DNA of 62,204 bases from NCBI RefSeq assembly GCF_003574295.1, contig NZ_BHGK01000004.1, positions 1-62,204 of the forward strand. Direction: 5' to 3'. The notes below the pieces were generated by a model. The model ran no database searches and was not told where the DNA came from. It saw only the letters and a program-made list of their open reading frames with translations. The translations under genes and the position numbers were made by a program. The stretch is from Mediterraneibacter butyricigenes. Lineage in GTDB: Bacteria; Bacillota; Clostridia; Lachnospirales; Lachnospiraceae. This document shows, piece after piece, positions 35,982 to 46,881 of the stretch (position 1 is its first letter; the number at the start of each line of letters is the position of its first letter).

Positions 35982-37346
35982 CTAGTTCTTAAAGCTGTGA
36001 ATCGGTGCCGGAATCCTTCCCTGACGATTTACAAATGCCTCACAACCAAATTCATTCACCGGCATGATCGGTGCATATCCAAGCAGTCCACCAAATTCTG
36101 CCACTTCTCCCACATCTTTTCCGATTACAGGGATTACGCGGACCGCAGTTGTTTTCTGATTCACCATTCCGATCGCCATCTCATCTGCAATGATTCCGGA
36201 AATCGTGCTGGCACTTGTTTTTCCCGGAATTGCGATCATGTCCAGTCCAACTGAACATACACAGGTCATTGCCTCTAATTTTTCCAGGCACAGAGATCCC
36301 GCATTCACCGCATCAATCATTCCCTGATCTTCACTGACCGGAATAAACGCGCCGCTTAAGCCACCTACATAAGAAGAGGCCATGACTCCACCTTTTTTCA
36401 CCTGATCATTCAAAAGAGCAAGCGCTGCCGTCGTTCCAGGTGCTCCCACTCTTTCCAGTCCGATTTCTTCCAGGATCTCTGCCACACTGTCTCCAATTGC
36501 CGGTGTCGGTGCCAGAGAAAGATCAATGATTCCAAATGGGATTCCAAGTCTTTTGGAAGCTTCTCCTGCTACAAGCTGTCCCACACGGGTCACCTTGAAC
36601 GCCGTCTTCTTAATGGTCTCACAGAGTTCTTCAAATCCTTTTCCACGAACTTTTTCCAGAGCCTTCTTTACCACGCCCGGACCGCTGACGCCCACGTTGA
36701 TTACCGCGTCTGCCTCTGTCACTCCGAGAAATGCTCCTGCCATAAACGGATTGTCGTCCGGTGCGTTGCAGAAAATCACAAGCTTGGAACATCCGCAACT
36801 GTCGTTTTCTTTGGTTGCCTCAGCCGTCTTCACTACGATCTCACCGCAAAGTCTGACTGCATCCATATTGATTCCGCATTTGGTAGAACCCACGTTTACC
36901 GAGCTGCAGACTCTTTCTGTTGCTGCCAGTGCCTGTGGAATCGAACGGATCAGAAGTTCATCTCCGGTTGTCATTCCTTTGCTTACCAGCGCGGAATATC
37001 CTCCGATAAAGTTGACTCCTACTTCTTTTGCTGCCTTATCCAGTGTCTTTGCGATTGTCACATAATCTTCCGGTGTCTTACATGCAGCAGAACCGATCAG
37101 GGCGATCGGTGTAATGGAGATTCGTTTATTCACGATCGGAATTCCGAATTCCTGTTCGATATCCTGTCCGGTTTTTACCAGATTTTCTGCGGTTTTCGTA
37201 ATCTTATCATAAATGTTCTGATTGAGTGTCTCAAGATCTGCATCGATGCAGTCCAGAAGACTGATTCCCAGTGTGATGGTTCGAACATCCAGGTTCTCTT
37301 CCTCAATCATTTTATTCGTTTCCGAAACTTCATACATATTAATCAT
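35982..37346 (-). CDS. PFL family protein (DUF711 / UPF0210)
   Basis: A 454-aa member of the DUF711/UPF0210 family, which resembles pyruvate formate-lyase in fold and has no established reaction. Signatures are [15 protein letters not shown]-like N-terminus (here [17 protein letters not shown]), [13 protein letters not shown], the [11 protein letters not shown] loop and the glycine-rich [13 protein letters not shown]. No glycyl-radical motif is seen. It is 21 bp after the ACT-domain gene, and this pair (UPF0237-UPF0210) is conserved in Firmicutes and beyond. The ATG at 37344-37346 has only a GGGGATGAAG site; an ATG nine bases later is possible. Confidence 0.92.
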   Translation of the reverse strand: MINMYEVSETNKMIEEENLDVRTITLGISLLDCIDADLETLNQNIYDKITKTAENLVKTGQDIEQEFGIPIVNKRISITPIALIGSAACKTPEDYVTIAKTLDKAAKEVGVNFIGGYSALVSKGMTTGDELLIRSIPQALAATERVCSSVNVGSTKCGINMDAVRLCGEIVVKTAEATKENDSCGCSKLVIFCNAPDDNPFMAGAFLGVTEADAVINVGVSGPGVVKKALEKVRGKGFEELCETIKKTAFKVTRVGQLVAGEASKRLGIPFGIIDLSLAPTPAIGDSVAEILEEIGLERVGAPGTTAALALLNDQVKKGGVMASSYVGGLSGAFIPVSEDQGMIDAVNAGSLCLEKLEAMTCVCSVGLDMIAIPGKTSASTISGIIADEMAIGMVNQKTTAVRVIPVIGKDVGEVAEFGGLLGYAPIMPVNEFGCEAFVNRQGRIPAPIHSFKN

Positions 37347-37367
37347 GGCGCTTCATCCCCGTCTTTC

Positions 37368-37640
37368 TTAAAGTCTGTGCATTTTTTCAAAAATTTCTTC
37401 TCTCTGGCAGTGGATGTCAAGTCCCATCTCTTTTCCCAGTTCTTCCATTTCTTCACTGACCTGACCGAAATTCTTTGTCATCTTTGATACATCCACGATC
37501 ATCATCATGTTGAAGAAATCCTGTACGATCGTCTGGTTAATATCCAGAATATTAATCTGATTCTCCGCAAGATATGTACAAACCTTTGCAATGATACCTA
37601 CCTGATCTTTCCCCAATACTGTTACTACACATTTTCTCAT
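37368..37640 (-). CDS. ACT domain protein (UPF0237)
   Basis: A 90-aa protein made of a single ACT-type ligand-binding fold: VVTVLGKDQVGIIAKVCTYLAE (residues 5-26) with the ligand loop and a C-terminal helix. It is likely a small allosteric sensor, probably of an amino acid. AAGGCGG precedes the ATG. It is paired with the DUF711 gene, which suggests they act together, but the ligand is unknown. Confidence 0.92.
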   Translation of the reverse strand: MRKCVVTVLGKDQVGIIAKVCTYLAENQINILDINQTIVQDFFNMMMIVDVSKMTKNFGQVSEEMEELGKEMGLDIHCQREEIFEKMHRL

Positions 37641-37657
37641 TTCGTATGCCGCCTTTC

Positions 37658-38455
37658 TTATACTTCAAGAATTTCCGATATGCTGTCTCTCTTTGCAACA
37701 AGCATATCCAAATCTTCCCCTTTGTACGGATTTTCTCCAAGGGTTACTTCCAGTTTAACGGTTTCGTATGCCAGTCTGGCATAATTATTTTCTTTACTGA
37801 GATGACCCAGAACGATATGTTTCAGGCCATCATGTAGTATATCACAGAGAAGCTGTCCTGACAATTCATTGGACAAATGTCCCTTATCTCCCATCACTCG
37901 CTGTTTCAGATAATAGGGATAACTCCCCACTTCCAGCATATGGATATCGTGGTTGGCCTCCAGCAGGACCGCATCCAGATTTTTTAAATGCTCCACAGTA
38001 TATGGAGTATACATTCCGAGATCCGTTGCTACCGCCACTGCCTTGTCCTCGCTTTCCATACGATAAGCCGAAGGCTCATTTGCGTCATGGGAAATTGCAA
38101 ACGGTTCAATCTGAATGTCTCCGATTGTAAATCTCTCATCCACCTGAATCTCATTGTAAAGCCCTTCGGGCATCTTCCCGAGACCACTGTAACTTTTGAT
38201 TCCCTCAATGGTTCCCTTGGTCGCGTAGATCGGAATTTCATACTTCCTGCTGAACACTCCCAGCCCCTGAATGTGATCCGAATGTTCATGAGTCACCAGA
38301 ATCCCGTTTAATTCTTCTCCCTTGATCTCCAGTCCCTTTAATCCTTCTTCAATCCTTTTCTTGCTGATCCCTGTATCTATAAGCAAATGGGTGTGATCTG
38401 TTCCCGTATAAATACAATTTCCGCTGCTTCCACTCGCTATGCTGCATAATCTCAT
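37658..38455 (-). CDS. Metallo-beta-lactamase fold hydrolase (WalJ/YycJ-like)
   Basis: A 265-aa cytoplasmic MBL-fold protein. It starts LCSIASGSSGNCIYTG and holds the metal motif THEHSDH (about residue 55-61), FAISHDANEP, DLGMYT and GHLSKENN. Similarity to YycJ/WalJ suggests a nuclease or hydrolase role; proteins of this group have been linked to cell-wall and DNA-repair phenotypes. The start ATG overlaps the coaE stop by 4 bp, so the genes are translationally coupled. No walKR genes lie nearby. Confidence 0.88.
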   Translation of the reverse strand: MRLCSIASGSSGNCIYTGTDHTHLLIDTGISKKRIEEGLKGLEIKGEELNGILVTHEHSDHIQGLGVFSRKYEIPIYATKGTIEGIKSYSGLGKMPEGLYNEIQVDERFTIGDIQIEPFAISHDANEPSAYRMESEDKAVAVATDLGMYTPYTVEHLKNLDAVLLEANHDIHMLEVGSYPYYLKQRVMGDKGHLSNELSGQLLCDILHDGLKHIVLGHLSKENNYARLAYETVKLEVTLGENPYKGEDLDMLVAKRDSISEILEV

Positions 38456-39036
38456 GCCAGTAATTCTCCTATCTGACGTCTGGTTTCTTCAAAATCTCCG
38501 TCATTTTCCACCACTGCATCACATTTCGCATAAAACTCCGATTCCGGAAGCTGTGAGGCAATGATCTCTGAAATCTTCCGGTCATCATAACCTCTGGATT
38601 CTTTCAGTCTCTGACGTCGAACGTCTTCACTCGTATGAATATACCATATCTCGTCACAAATTGCACGATAATCATTTTCAAGAAGAAGGGCTGCTTCTAT
38701 AATAAAATAAGCTGTATGCTCTTCTTTCTGACGTTCAATCTCTGACAGCAGATATTCCCGGACCGCCGGGTGTACCATCTGATTCAGCCGCAGAAGTTTT
38801 TCTTCTTCTTTAAATACGATCCCCGCAAGTTTCGGTCGGTCAATTTCCCCATCCAATGCGAGAATCTCCTTTCCGAAATATCTTACCATTTCCCGATAAC
38901 AGGTCTGTCCTTTTTTCTGCAGTTCTTTTGCGATCTCATCCGCCTGATAGACTTTTGCCCCAAATTCCTGTTCCAGACATTCCAGTACCTTGCTCTTCCC
39001 GGAACCTACGCCGCCTGTAATTCCTATGATTTTCAT
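38452..39036 (-). CDS. coaE: Dephospho-CoA kinase
   Basis: A 194-aa P-loop kinase for the final step of coenzyme A synthesis. The P-loop is GGVGSGKS (residues 8-15). The VYQADEIAKELQKKG region with the CoA-binding Asp, and the VVENDGDFEETRRQI C-terminus are typical. It follows polA by 84 bp (the polA-coaE order is common in Firmicutes) and overlaps the next gene by 4 bp. Confidence 0.96.
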   Translation of the reverse strand: MKIIGITGGVGSGKSKVLECLEQEFGAKVYQADEIAKELQKKGQTCYREMVRYFGKEILALDGEIDRPKLAGIVFKEEEKLLRLNQMVHPAVREYLLSEIERQKEEHTAYFIIEAALLLENDYRAICDEIWYIHTSEDVRRQRLKESRGYDDRKISEIIASQLPESEFYAKCDAVVENDGDFEETRRQIGELLA

Positions 39037-39120
39037 GATCTTATCTCTTTTCTGTTTCTTTTATCCATTTCTTCTGTTTTTGTGTTTCTTCTATAAATTA
39101 ATCTCTTTTATTTTCCGCAT

Positions 39121-41733
39121 CTACTTTGCCTCAAACCAGTTTTTCCCGTCATGTACATCGATCACCATCGGCACCAGCAGATCAACAGCATGCTCCATCT
39201 TATCCGTCAGGATTTCTTTCACCTGATCTGCTTCCTCTTCTTTTGCCTCGATCAACAACTCATCGTGTACCTGAAGAATCAACCTGGATTTCAGGTTTCT
39301 TTTTCTCAGTTCTTCCGCCACATCGATCATAGCAATCTTCATGATATCTGCTGCCGTCCCCTGAATCGGTGCATTCATCGCCACCCGTTCTCCGAAGGAA
39401 CGCTGCATAAAGTTGCTGGAGGAAAGTTCCGGTACCGGACGTCTCCTGTGGAACAACGTCGTCACATATCCTTTTTCTTTTGCCTGACTTACCGTCTCAT
39501 CCAGAAACCGTTTGATCCCTGGATAGGATTCAAAGTAATTCTGAATGTACTGTTCCGCCTCTTTTCTTGTGATACTGAGATCCTGACTCAGACCAAAAGA
39601 ACTGATTCCATATACAATTCCGAAATTCACCGCTTTTGCATTGCGGCGCTGCAGATCCGTCACATCATCAAACGGCACATGAAAGACCTGAGATGCAGTG
39701 ATCCGGTGGATATCCTTTGCCTCTTTATATGCTTCAATCAGCGCAGGATCTTTGGAACAATGAGCCAGAACTCTCAGTTCAATCTGAGAATAATCCGCAT
39801 CCACAAACACGTAGCCCTCTTCCGGAATAAACACTTTTCGGATCATGCGTCCAAGTTCCATCCTCACCGGAATGTTCTGAAGATTCGGATCGGAACTGCT
39901 GATTCTGCCGGTTGCTGTCACGGTCTGATGAAATTTGCCGTGGATCCGTCCGTCTGACTGTATAAAATTGGCCAATCCATCAGCATAGGTGGATTTCAGC
40001 TTTGCTACCTGCCGATATTCCAGAATCTTTGACACGATTGGATAATCCGGAGCCAGTTTCTCCAGAACTCCTGCTGCCGTGGAATATCCGGTTTTGGTTT
40101 TCTTTTTATTCGGAAGTTCCATCTTTTCGAACAAAATGACACCCAACTGCTTCGGAGAATTGATATTGAATACCTCTCCTGCCATTTCATAGATGGATTC
40201 TTCCAGTTCATTTTCTTTTTCTCCCAGCATCTGCCCATAGGCATGTAATTCATCCGATGCGATCTTTACGCCGTTTTTCTCCATTTCATACAACGTAAAT
40301 ACCAGTGGCATCTCTATCTTCTCAAACAGATCTTCCATCTGTTCTTCTTTTAATTTCTCACGCAATACTCCGACGGATTCTCTTGCGATATACGCCTCAT
40401 AAAAGGCCGCTCTTTCCTGATCCATTCCCTCGTCCAACAACAGATCCAGATATTCTCTTGCCACATCTTTTTCATCATAATCACTTTTCAGCGGATTCAG
40501 AAGATAGGCTGCAATCTTATTATCAAAACATGTTTCCCTGTCCAGGATTTCCAGAACCGACAGTGCCTCTTTTAATTCAAACATGGCAAAGGTTTTCACC
40601 TGACCAGAAAGCCACCCGATCTTCTTCAGGATTTCTGTCATCGGCAATTCCGGAGAAGCCCCGAACAGATACACCTTCTCCTGTATCGCCACAGCTGCTT
40701 TCCCGTAACCGGTAGGATCGGCAAACAACGGAAGGATCCCTTCCTCATCCCTGGACAGACACACTCCAACGATCTCTTCTTTTGCCGCTTTTTCAAAAAG
40801 CGTTTCAATCTCTGAAGCTGTCTCAAGTTTGCAGAAAAGTCCCTCAATGTCTTTCTTCTCTGTTGTCACCTGAAACCGGGATAACAGATTCTTAAACTGG
40901 AGCCTCTGACATAATTCATACGCCTCTTTTGTATAAGGATCTTCATAAAGAGCGTCTTCTAGCTCAAAGGAAATCTGCGCATCCTTTTCGATCGTTGCCA
41001 ACACCTTGCTTAGTTTCGCCTGCTCCCAGAATTCTTTCAGATTCTTACCGGCTCTCGGAGGTTTCAGTTCTTCCACATGTTCATAAGCAGTTTCGATGTT
41101 CTGATACTGTTGGATGATTTTGGTGGCAGTCTTCACTCCCACACCCGGAACTCCCGGAATATTATCTGCCGTGTCTCCCATCAGCGCTTTTACATCAATG
41201 AACTCTGTCGGTGTGACCCCATAGTGTTCCTTTACATCTTCTGCATAATAATCTTCCACTTCCGTCTTCCCCTGTTTCGTCTTCGGAATCCGGATCTTGA
41301 CATGTTCCGTGGCGAGCTGCAATGTATCCCGATCTCCGGAAATCAGAGAGACTTCCAGTCCCATCGCCTCACACCGGCAGGACAGTGTTCCGAGAAGATC
41401 ATCCGCCTCCAACCCCGCACACTCTATAGTCGCGATGCGCATGGCCTTTAGCATCTCCTTCAACATCGGCACCTGCTGCCGCAGTTCTTCTGCCATTGGC
41501 TTTCTGGTTCCCTTATACTCTGCATAAAGCTTATGTCTGAAAGTAGGGGCATGGACATCGAAAGTTACCACCAGATACTTCGGCGTTTCCTCCTCCAGGA
41601 TCTTAAACATAATGTTCAGAAAACCATAAACAGCGTTCGTATGGAGTCCTTCTGAATTGGTCAGATCCGGCACTCCATAGAACGCTCTGTTTAAAATACT
41701 GTGTCCATCTATCAAAACAATTTTATCAGCCAT
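39121..41733 (-). CDS. polA: DNA polymerase I, proofreading domain probably inactive
   Basis: An 870-aa family A polymerase for gap filling and primer removal. Residues 1-290 are the 5' nuclease (VLIDGHSILNRAFYG, SGDRDTLQLA, DNIPGVPGVGVKTA). Residues about 310-470 occupy the place of the 3'-5' exonuclease but lack the DxE motif (here VGVCLSRDEEG), so proofreading is likely lost, as in Bacillus. Residues about 480-870 are the polymerase with motif A VDADYSQIELRVLAH, motif B RRNAKAVNFGIVYG and motif C QVHDELL. It heads the polA-coaE-MBL-ACT-DUF711-degV cluster. Confidence 0.97.
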   Translation of the reverse strand: MADKIVLIDGHSILNRAFYGVPDLTNSEGLHTNAVYGFLNIMFKILEEETPKYLVVTFDVHAPTFRHKLYAEYKGTRKPMAEELRQQVPMLKEMLKAMRIATIECAGLEADDLLGTLSCRCEAMGLEVSLISGDRDTLQLATEHVKIRIPKTKQGKTEVEDYYAEDVKEHYGVTPTEFIDVKALMGDTADNIPGVPGVGVKTATKIIQQYQNIETAYEHVEELKPPRAGKNLKEFWEQAKLSKVLATIEKDAQISFELEDALYEDPYTKEAYELCQRLQFKNLLSRFQVTTEKKDIEGLFCKLETASEIETLFEKAAKEEIVGVCLSRDEEGILPLFADPTGYGKAAVAIQEKVYLFGASPELPMTEILKKIGWLSGQVKTFAMFELKEALSVLEILDRETCFDNKIAAYLLNPLKSDYDEKDVAREYLDLLLDEGMDQERAAFYEAYIARESVGVLREKLKEEQMEDLFEKIEMPLVFTLYEMEKNGVKIASDELHAYGQMLGEKENELEESIYEMAGEVFNINSPKQLGVILFEKMELPNKKKTKTGYSTAAGVLEKLAPDYPIVSKILEYRQVAKLKSTYADGLANFIQSDGRIHGKFHQTVTATGRISSSDPNLQNIPVRMELGRMIRKVFIPEEGYVFVDADYSQIELRVLAHCSKDPALIEAYKEAKDIHRITASQVFHVPFDDVTDLQRRNAKAVNFGIVYGISSFGLSQDLSITRKEAEQYIQNYFESYPGIKRFLDETVSQAKEKGYVTTLFHRRRPVPELSSSNFMQRSFGERVAMNAPIQGTAADIMKIAMIDVAEELRKRNLKSRLILQVHDELLIEAKEEEADQVKEILTDKMEHAVDLLVPMVIDVHDGKNWFEAK

Positions 41734-41861
41734 AATTTCCTCCAGTATATCCTCATATTCACTATTCTTGAGTATACACTAATTCGCCCCGGTTTAAAAG
41801 GCTTGTTTTGGAAACTGCTCCTTTGCACAGACTGATTTTTCTTCTGTTTTCAGACTGTTTC

Positions 41862-42641
41862 TCAGTCTGCCTTCTGTACGGCTTCTTTCATGGATCTGAC
41901 ATAGTCATACAGATCCGGTGCTGCCTGATCTTTCTTTGCCGCAATGATCTTCACGATCGCACTTCCCACGATGGCACCGTCAGATGCTTTTGCCATTTCT
42001 TCTGCCTGAGCAGGAGTACTGATTCCAAATCCCACCGCTGCCGGCACGTCGCTGACCTGACGGATTGCTTCCACGATTCCCGGAATATCGGTGGTGATCT
42101 CACTTCTCACTCCGGTTACACCCATGGAAGATACGATGTAAATAAATCCTTTTGCCTCCGAAGCGATCATCTGGATCCTCTGTTTCGAAGTCGGAGCGAT
42201 CATGGAAATGATATCCACCCCATACTGATCCGCCACATCCGTCACCTCATGTTTCTCTTCATAAGGCAGATCCGGAATGATCAGTCCGTCTACCTGATAC
42301 TCTTTGCATTTTTTAAAAAATGCTTCATATCCATAATGAAAGACCGGATTCAGATAGGTCAGAAAGACCAGCGGAATCTGAGAAGTTTTCCGTACTTCTT
42401 TTACGATCTCAAAAATCTTATCCGTAGTGGTTCCCGCCTTAAGTGCCCGGATATTTGCATCCTGAATCACCACGCCTTCCGCCGTAGGATCTGAAAAAGG
42501 AATTCCGATCTCAATCAGATCCGCTCCGGCTTTCTCCATCGTCAGAATATATTCCACCGTTTTTTCCGGTGCCGGATCTCCCCCTGTCAAAAATGCGATA
42601 AATGCTTTTCCATCTTTAAATGCGTTTGCGATTTTACTCAT
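41862..42641 (-). CDS. trpA: Tryptophan synthase alpha subunit
   Basis: A 259-aa TIM barrel that cleaves indole-3-glycerol phosphate. Catalytic Glu and Asp lie in [16 protein letters not shown] (about residues 37-52) and the [15 protein letters not shown] segment; the phosphate loop VGFGIS is near 205. Its start overlaps the trpB end by 8 bp, which favours equal synthesis of the two subunits that form an alpha2-beta2 complex. It is the last gene of the operon; a hairpin CAGACTG/CAGTCTG overlaps the stop, without a clear U-tract. Confidence 0.97.
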   Translation of the reverse strand: MSKIANAFKDGKAFIAFLTGGDPAPEKTVEYILTMEKAGADLIEIGIPFSDPTAEGVVIQDANIRALKAGTTTDKIFEIVKEVRKTSQIPLVFLTYLNPVFHYGYEAFFKKCKEYQVDGLIIPDLPYEEKHEVTDVADQYGVDIISMIAPTSKQRIQMIASEAKGFIYIVSSMGVTGVRSEITTDIPGIVEAIRQVSDVPAAVGFGISTPAQAEEMAKASDGAIVGSAIVKIIAAKKDQAAPDLYDYVRSMKEAVQKAD

Positions 42642-43827
42642 AAATTTCTACCCCCCTGTATCTTGCGATCGCTGCCACGTCTTTGTCTCCACGTCCTGAA
42701 AGGCATACGATAATGCTGTCATCTTTTGACATAGATCCTGCGATTTTCTTTACCTGTGCCACAGCATGCGCGCTCTCGATCGCACAGATGATGCCTTCTG
42801 TCTTTGCCAGATATTCAAATGCATCCACTGCTTCATCATCCGTGATCGGTACATACTGTGCCCGTCCGGAATCTCTCAGATAAGCGTGTTCCGGTCCGAT
42901 TCCCGGATAATCCAGTCCGGCAGAAATTGAATAAACCGGAGCGATCTGTCCATATTCATCCTGACAGAAATAAGACTTCATTCCATGGAAGATTCCAAGG
43001 GGTCCTTTCGCCATGGTAGCTGCGTGCTTATCTGTATCGATTCCCTTTCCTGCCGCTTCACACCCGATCAAAACCACATCCTTGTCTTCTATAAAATTAT
43101 AAAACATTCCCATTGCATTACTTCCGCCGCCTACACAGGCCAGAACTGCCTTGGGAAGTTTTCCCTCAATCTTTAAAATCTGTTCTCTCGCTTCTTTACT
43201 GATCACACTCTGAAAATCACGCACGATCATCGGGAACGGGTGCGGACCCATAACAGATCCCAGTACATAATGGGTATCTGATACACGGTTTGTCCACTCT
43301 CTCATTGTCTCATTTACCGCATCTTTCAACGTCTGGGTTCCACTGGTCACCGCATGAACCTTTGCCCCGAGAAGCTCCATTCTGTATACATTCAGCGCCT
43401 GTCTGTCCGTATCTTCTTTTCCCATGAAGATCTCACATTCCATTCCAAGCAACGCAGCGGCCGTTGCCGTTGCCACTCCGTGTTGTCCTGCTCCCGTTTC
43501 CGCAATTACACGGGTCTTTCCCATACGTTTTGCAAGAAGTACCTGTCCCAGTACGTTATTGATCTTGTGGGAACCGGTATGATTCAGGTCTTCCCGTTTC
43601 AGATAGATCTTTGCTCCGCCCAGGTCTTTTGTCATTTTCTCTGCATAATACAAAAGAGAGGGTCTGCCTGCGTATTCATTTAACAACGTCTGAAGCTCTG
43701 CCTGAAATTCAGGATCCTTCTTATAAAATTCATAAGCTTCTTCCAGACGGATCAGTTCATTCATTAATGTCTCTGAAATATACTGTCCGCCGAAGTCGCC
43801 GTAGCGTCCTTTTGTGTTCTCCTTCAT
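42634..43827 (-). CDS. trpB: Tryptophan synthase beta subunit
   Basis: A 397-aa PLP enzyme that joins indole and serine. It starts [16 protein letters not shown], holds the PLP lysine in [11 protein letters not shown] near residue 87, and the phosphate-binding GGGSNA near 235. The ATG has AGGAGG upstream and overlaps the trpF stop by 4 bp. This is the main TrpB1 type that pairs with TrpA. Confidence 0.98.
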   Translation of the reverse strand: MKENTKGRYGDFGGQYISETLMNELIRLEEAYEFYKKDPEFQAELQTLLNEYAGRPSLLYYAEKMTKDLGGAKIYLKREDLNHTGSHKINNVLGQVLLAKRMGKTRVIAETGAGQHGVATATAAALLGMECEIFMGKEDTDRQALNVYRMELLGAKVHAVTSGTQTLKDAVNETMREWTNRVSDTHYVLGSVMGPHPFPMIVRDFQSVISKEAREQILKIEGKLPKAVLACVGGGSNAMGMFYNFIEDKDVVLIGCEAAGKGIDTDKHAATMAKGPLGIFHGMKSYFCQDEYGQIAPVYSISAGLDYPGIGPEHAYLRDSGRAQYVPITDDEAVDAFEYLAKTEGIICAIESAHAVAQVKKIAGSMSKDDSIIVCLSGRGDKDVAAIARYRGVEIYE

Positions 43828-44420
43828 TTTCTTATCCTCCTGATTAATTCTTCTATCTTTTTCTCATCTTTCTTCCCGTTGGTCTCAAGCCCGCTACTCA
43901 AATCAATTCCATAAGGCCGGACATTCTCTGCCGCACCCCGTGCGTTTTCCGGAGTCAGACCGCCCGCCAGAAAGAAAGGTTTTTCAAAGCCTTTGATTTT
44001 CCTGTGGTCGAACAGTTCTCCCGTTCCGCCTTTTCCGCTGTCTAAGAGCAGATAATCTGCCCCGGAATGATTGAATCGGAACGGATCTTTCTCTTCCGTC
44101 ATAGAAACCGCCCGGATGATCGGAAGATGTGTTTTCTCTTTCAGAATTTCTATGGTTTCTTCCGACTCCTGTCCGTGAAGCTGGATCAGGTCCAGGATCT
44201 TCGAAGCTTCTGTCATCTCCCTCAGATCTGCATTCACAAAAACTCCGACTTTTTTAATCTCCGGCGAAAGCTGCTCTGCCAGTTCTCTCGCTCTTTCAAA
44301 TGAAATATAACGTTTACTTTTCGGAAAGAACATAAATCCTATATAATCCGGCTTCCACCGATTCACACAGGCTATTTCCCGTTCCTCAGTCAGTCCGCAG
44401 ATCTTAATCTTGCAATCCAT
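43824..44420 (-). CDS. trpF: Phosphoribosylanthranilate isomerase
   Basis: A 198-aa single-domain TIM barrel (not fused to trpC) carrying out the Amadori rearrangement in tryptophan synthesis. The catalytic cysteine is in KICGLT (residues 6-11), and [20 protein letters not shown] and the [10 protein letters not shown] phosphate loop are visible, with [10 protein letters not shown] at the C-terminus. It lies 12 bp after trpC. Confidence 0.96.
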   Translation of the reverse strand: MDCKIKICGLTEEREIACVNRWKPDYIGFMFFPKSKRYISFERARELAEQLSPEIKKVGVFVNADLREMTEASKILDLIQLHGQESEETIEILKEKTHLPIIRAVSMTEEKDPFRFNHSGADYLLLDSGKGGTGELFDHRKIKGFEKPFFLAGGLTPENARGAAENVRPYGIDLSSGLETNGKKDEKKIEELIRRIRK

Positions 44421-44432
44421 TTTTCTGTCCCT

Positions 44433-45218
44433 TCAATCAATCTCTTTCAATTTATCCAGCATTTTCTTTTTATCCGGGCTGCGCATCAGTGTTTCTCCGA
44501 TCAGTACGCCATTGGTATGATTCTCCTGTAAGGCCCGGATGTCTTCCGCTGTTTTGATTCCACTCTCCGATACATACAGAACATCCTGCGGAACCATTTT
44601 TCTAAGCCGGATACTGTTCTTAATGTCCACCTGAAATGTCTTCAGATCCCGGTTATTGACACCGATCACTCTGGCGCCTGTCGAGAGTGCCATTCGGATT
44701 TCTTCTTCCGTATGGGCCTCCACCAGTGCAGAAAGTCCCAGTTCCCAGGCCAGATCCTGATAGGCTTTCAACTGTTCTTGTTCCAGAATGGAACAGATCA
44801 GCAGAACGGCAGATGCCCCCAGTATCTTCGCCTCATAGATCATATACTCATCCACCGTAAAATCTTTTCGAAGCACCGGAATTTTCACTTCTTTGGTGAT
44901 TTCCTGAATAAATACATTTTCTCCCTGAAAATAAAAGGGTTCTGTCAGAACGGAAAGTGCATCGGCTCCTGCCGCTTCATACTCCTTTGCAATCTGAAGA
45001 TAGGGAAACTCTTCTGCGATCACTCCTTTTGAAGGCGAAGCCTTCTTTACCTCACAGATAAAAGAGACTCCTGACTTTTCCAATGCCTGTTCGAACGGAA
45101 ATCCTGTCTCCGATCTCAATGCTTCCGCCTGTTTTCTCACTGCTTCCAACGGCAGCTTCTTTTTCTGTTCCGCAATCCGTATTCTGGTTTTTCCGGCAAT
45201 CTCATCTAAAATTGTCAT
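44433..45218 (-). CDS. trpC: Indole-3-glycerol phosphate synthase
   Basis: A 261-aa TIM barrel. The ATG at 45216-45218 has GGAGG seven bases upstream; the frame opens three bases earlier with GTG. The signature FICEVKKASPSKGVI (about 53-67) carries the catalytic Lys, and the VIGVNNRDLKTF and SESGIKTAED loops follow. It lies 39 bp after trpD. Confidence 0.96.
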   Translation of the reverse strand: MTILDEIAGKTRIRIAEQKKKLPLEAVRKQAEALRSETGFPFEQALEKSGVSFICEVKKASPSKGVIAEEFPYLQIAKEYEAAGADALSVLTEPFYFQGENVFIQEITKEVKIPVLRKDFTVDEYMIYEAKILGASAVLLICSILEQEQLKAYQDLAWELGLSALVEAHTEEEIRMALSTGARVIGVNNRDLKTFQVDIKNSIRLRKMVPQDVLYVSESGIKTAEDIRALQENHTNGVLIGETLMRSPDKKKMLDKLKEID

Positions 45219-45257
45219 CACATTTCCTCCGCTGTTTTATCTATCTGCTTCAGGCAT

Positions 45258-46271
45258 TTATACTTCATTGGAGCGGCGGATAAAGTCTTCTAATTTTTCA
45301 TAAGCTTTTTTACTGTCGATCAGTTCTTTGGCGAGTTCAACTCCTTCTTTCAGGGTTTCTGCCTTTTTCGCTACATACAGGCCTGCCCCCGCATTTAAGA
45401 GCACAGCGTTACGTTTTGCCCCCTGTTCACTGCCATCCAGAATCTGTCTTGTAATCTTCGCGTTTTCCTTCGGAGTACCGCCTTCCAGATCCGCCTTTGT
45501 ACAACGCTCGAATCCAAAATCCTCCGGGCAGATCTCATAGGAAGAAAACTGACCATCTCTGACTTCGCATACACTGGTCGGTGCACCCATAGAAATTTCA
45601 TCCAGTCCATCCTGACCATAAACCACCATGGCATTTTTTACACCCAGATTTGCCAGAACTCTCGCAAGCGGCTCCACCAGTGCTTCCTCATAAACACCCA
45701 TAACCTGCATATTTGCACCTGCCGGATTTGCCAGAGGTCCAAGGATATTAAAAATCGTCCGGATCCCCAGTTCTTTTCGAACCGGTGCTACATAACGCAT
45801 TGCCACATGGTAGTTCTGTGCAAATAAGAAGCAGATTCCGATTTCCTTTAAAAGTGCCGCGCTCTTTTCCGGAGATACCGTAATATTCACACCCAGAGCT
45901 TCCAGCACATCTGCCGCACCTGATTTGCTGGATGCAGCACGGTTTCCGTGTTTTGCAACCGGAACACCACCTGCAGCGATTACAAGAGAGGATGTCGTAG
46001 AAATGTTAAAAGAGTTCGCTCCGTCTCCACCAGTTCCTACGATTTCCAGCACATCCATATCGTGCAGCAGTTTCACACAATGTTTTCTCATACCTGCCGC
46101 TGATCCTGTGATTTCATCAATGGTTTCCCCTTTCATACTCAGTGCGGTCAGATAAGAACTCATCTGGACTCCGGTTGCCTCTCCGCCCATGATCTCATTC
46201 ATAACCTGCTCTGTTTCTTCAAATGTAAGATTTTCTTTTTTTGCCAACTTCATAATTGCTTCTTTGATCAT
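45258..46271 (-). CDS. trpD: Anthranilate phosphoribosyltransferase
   Basis: A 337-aa enzyme transferring phosphoribose to anthranilate. The PRPP-binding glycine-rich [15 protein letters not shown] lies near residue 79, then [21 protein letters not shown]. Length and motifs are standard. AAGGCGG precedes the ATG. It is not fused to trpG, unlike in enterobacteria. 34 bp separate it from trpG. Confidence 0.97.
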   Translation of the reverse strand: MIKEAIMKLAKKENLTFEETEQVMNEIMGGEATGVQMSSYLTALSMKGETIDEITGSAAGMRKHCVKLLHDMDVLEIVGTGGDGANSFNISTTSSLVIAAGGVPVAKHGNRAASSKSGAADVLEALGVNITVSPEKSAALLKEIGICFLFAQNYHVAMRYVAPVRKELGIRTIFNILGPLANPAGANMQVMGVYEEALVEPLARVLANLGVKNAMVVYGQDGLDEISMGAPTSVCEVRDGQFSSYEICPEDFGFERCTKADLEGGTPKENAKITRQILDGSEQGAKRNAVLLNAGAGLYVAKKAETLKEGVELAKELIDSKKAYEKLEDFIRRSNEV

Positions 46272-46305
46272 TTCATTTCCGCCTTTCTGATTCTATTACT
46301 TTACT

Positions 46306-46881
46306 TTATTTCTCTATCTGCCTAAAAAAATTCTCCAGCATCTTTTTTCCTTCCGGTGTCAGAATGGATTCCGGATGGAACTGTAAGCCATAGACCGGAT
46401 TCGTTCTGTGTTCCACCGCCATAATCTCCCCATCTACTGTCCTGGCTGTCACTTTCAGTTCTTCCGGCAATGTTTCTTCTTTCGCCGCGAGCGAATGATA
46501 GCGTCCGATCTGAATCGGCTGGTCAATTCCCTGAAACAGTTTATTATCTTCCTCCACCACAAGCTCGGAAGTTTTTCCGTGCATAAGTTTTTTTGCATAA
46601 GTGATCTCACCGCCATATGCTGCACAAATGGACTGATGTCCCAGACACACACCCAGAATCGGAATTTCTGCACCCAGTTCCTTCACCACCGGAATACAGA
46701 TCCCCGCATCTTCCGGCCTTCCCGGTCCCGGTGACAACACGATCGCATCCGGCTTTAACTTGCGGATCTCCTCGATTGTTTTCTCATCATTTCTGATTAC
46801 CTTCAGATCCGGTCTGATCTCTCCGATCACTTGATACAGGTTGTAGGAAAAGCTGTCGTAATTATCAATCAGTAAAATCAT
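46306..46881 (-). CDS. trpG: Anthranilate synthase component II (glutamine amidotransferase)
   Basis: A 191-aa class I amidotransferase supplying ammonia to TrpE. The ATG at 46879-46881 overlaps the trpE stop as ATGA. The nucleophilic cysteine is in GVCLGHQ (about residue 79) and the His-Glu pair in GLQFHPESILT. LSPGPGRPEDAG is the oxyanion region. It may also serve p-aminobenzoate synthesis, as in Bacillus, if no separate pabA exists. Confidence 0.96.
   Translation of the reverse strand: MILLIDNYDSFSYNLYQVIGEIRPDLKVIRNDEKTIEEIRKLKPDAIVLSPGPGRPEDAGICIPVVKELGAEIPILGVCLGHQSICAAYGGEITYAKKLMHGKTSELVVEEDNKLFQGIDQPIQIGRYHSLAAKEETLPEELKVTARTVDGEIMAVEHRTNPVYGLQFHPESILTPEGKKMLENFFRQIEK

Noticed and set aside
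41851-41869. Terminator of the trp operon at the trpA stop
   Set aside because: The CAGACTG/CAGTCTG hairpin overlaps the stop codon but lacks a U-tract on the minus strand.
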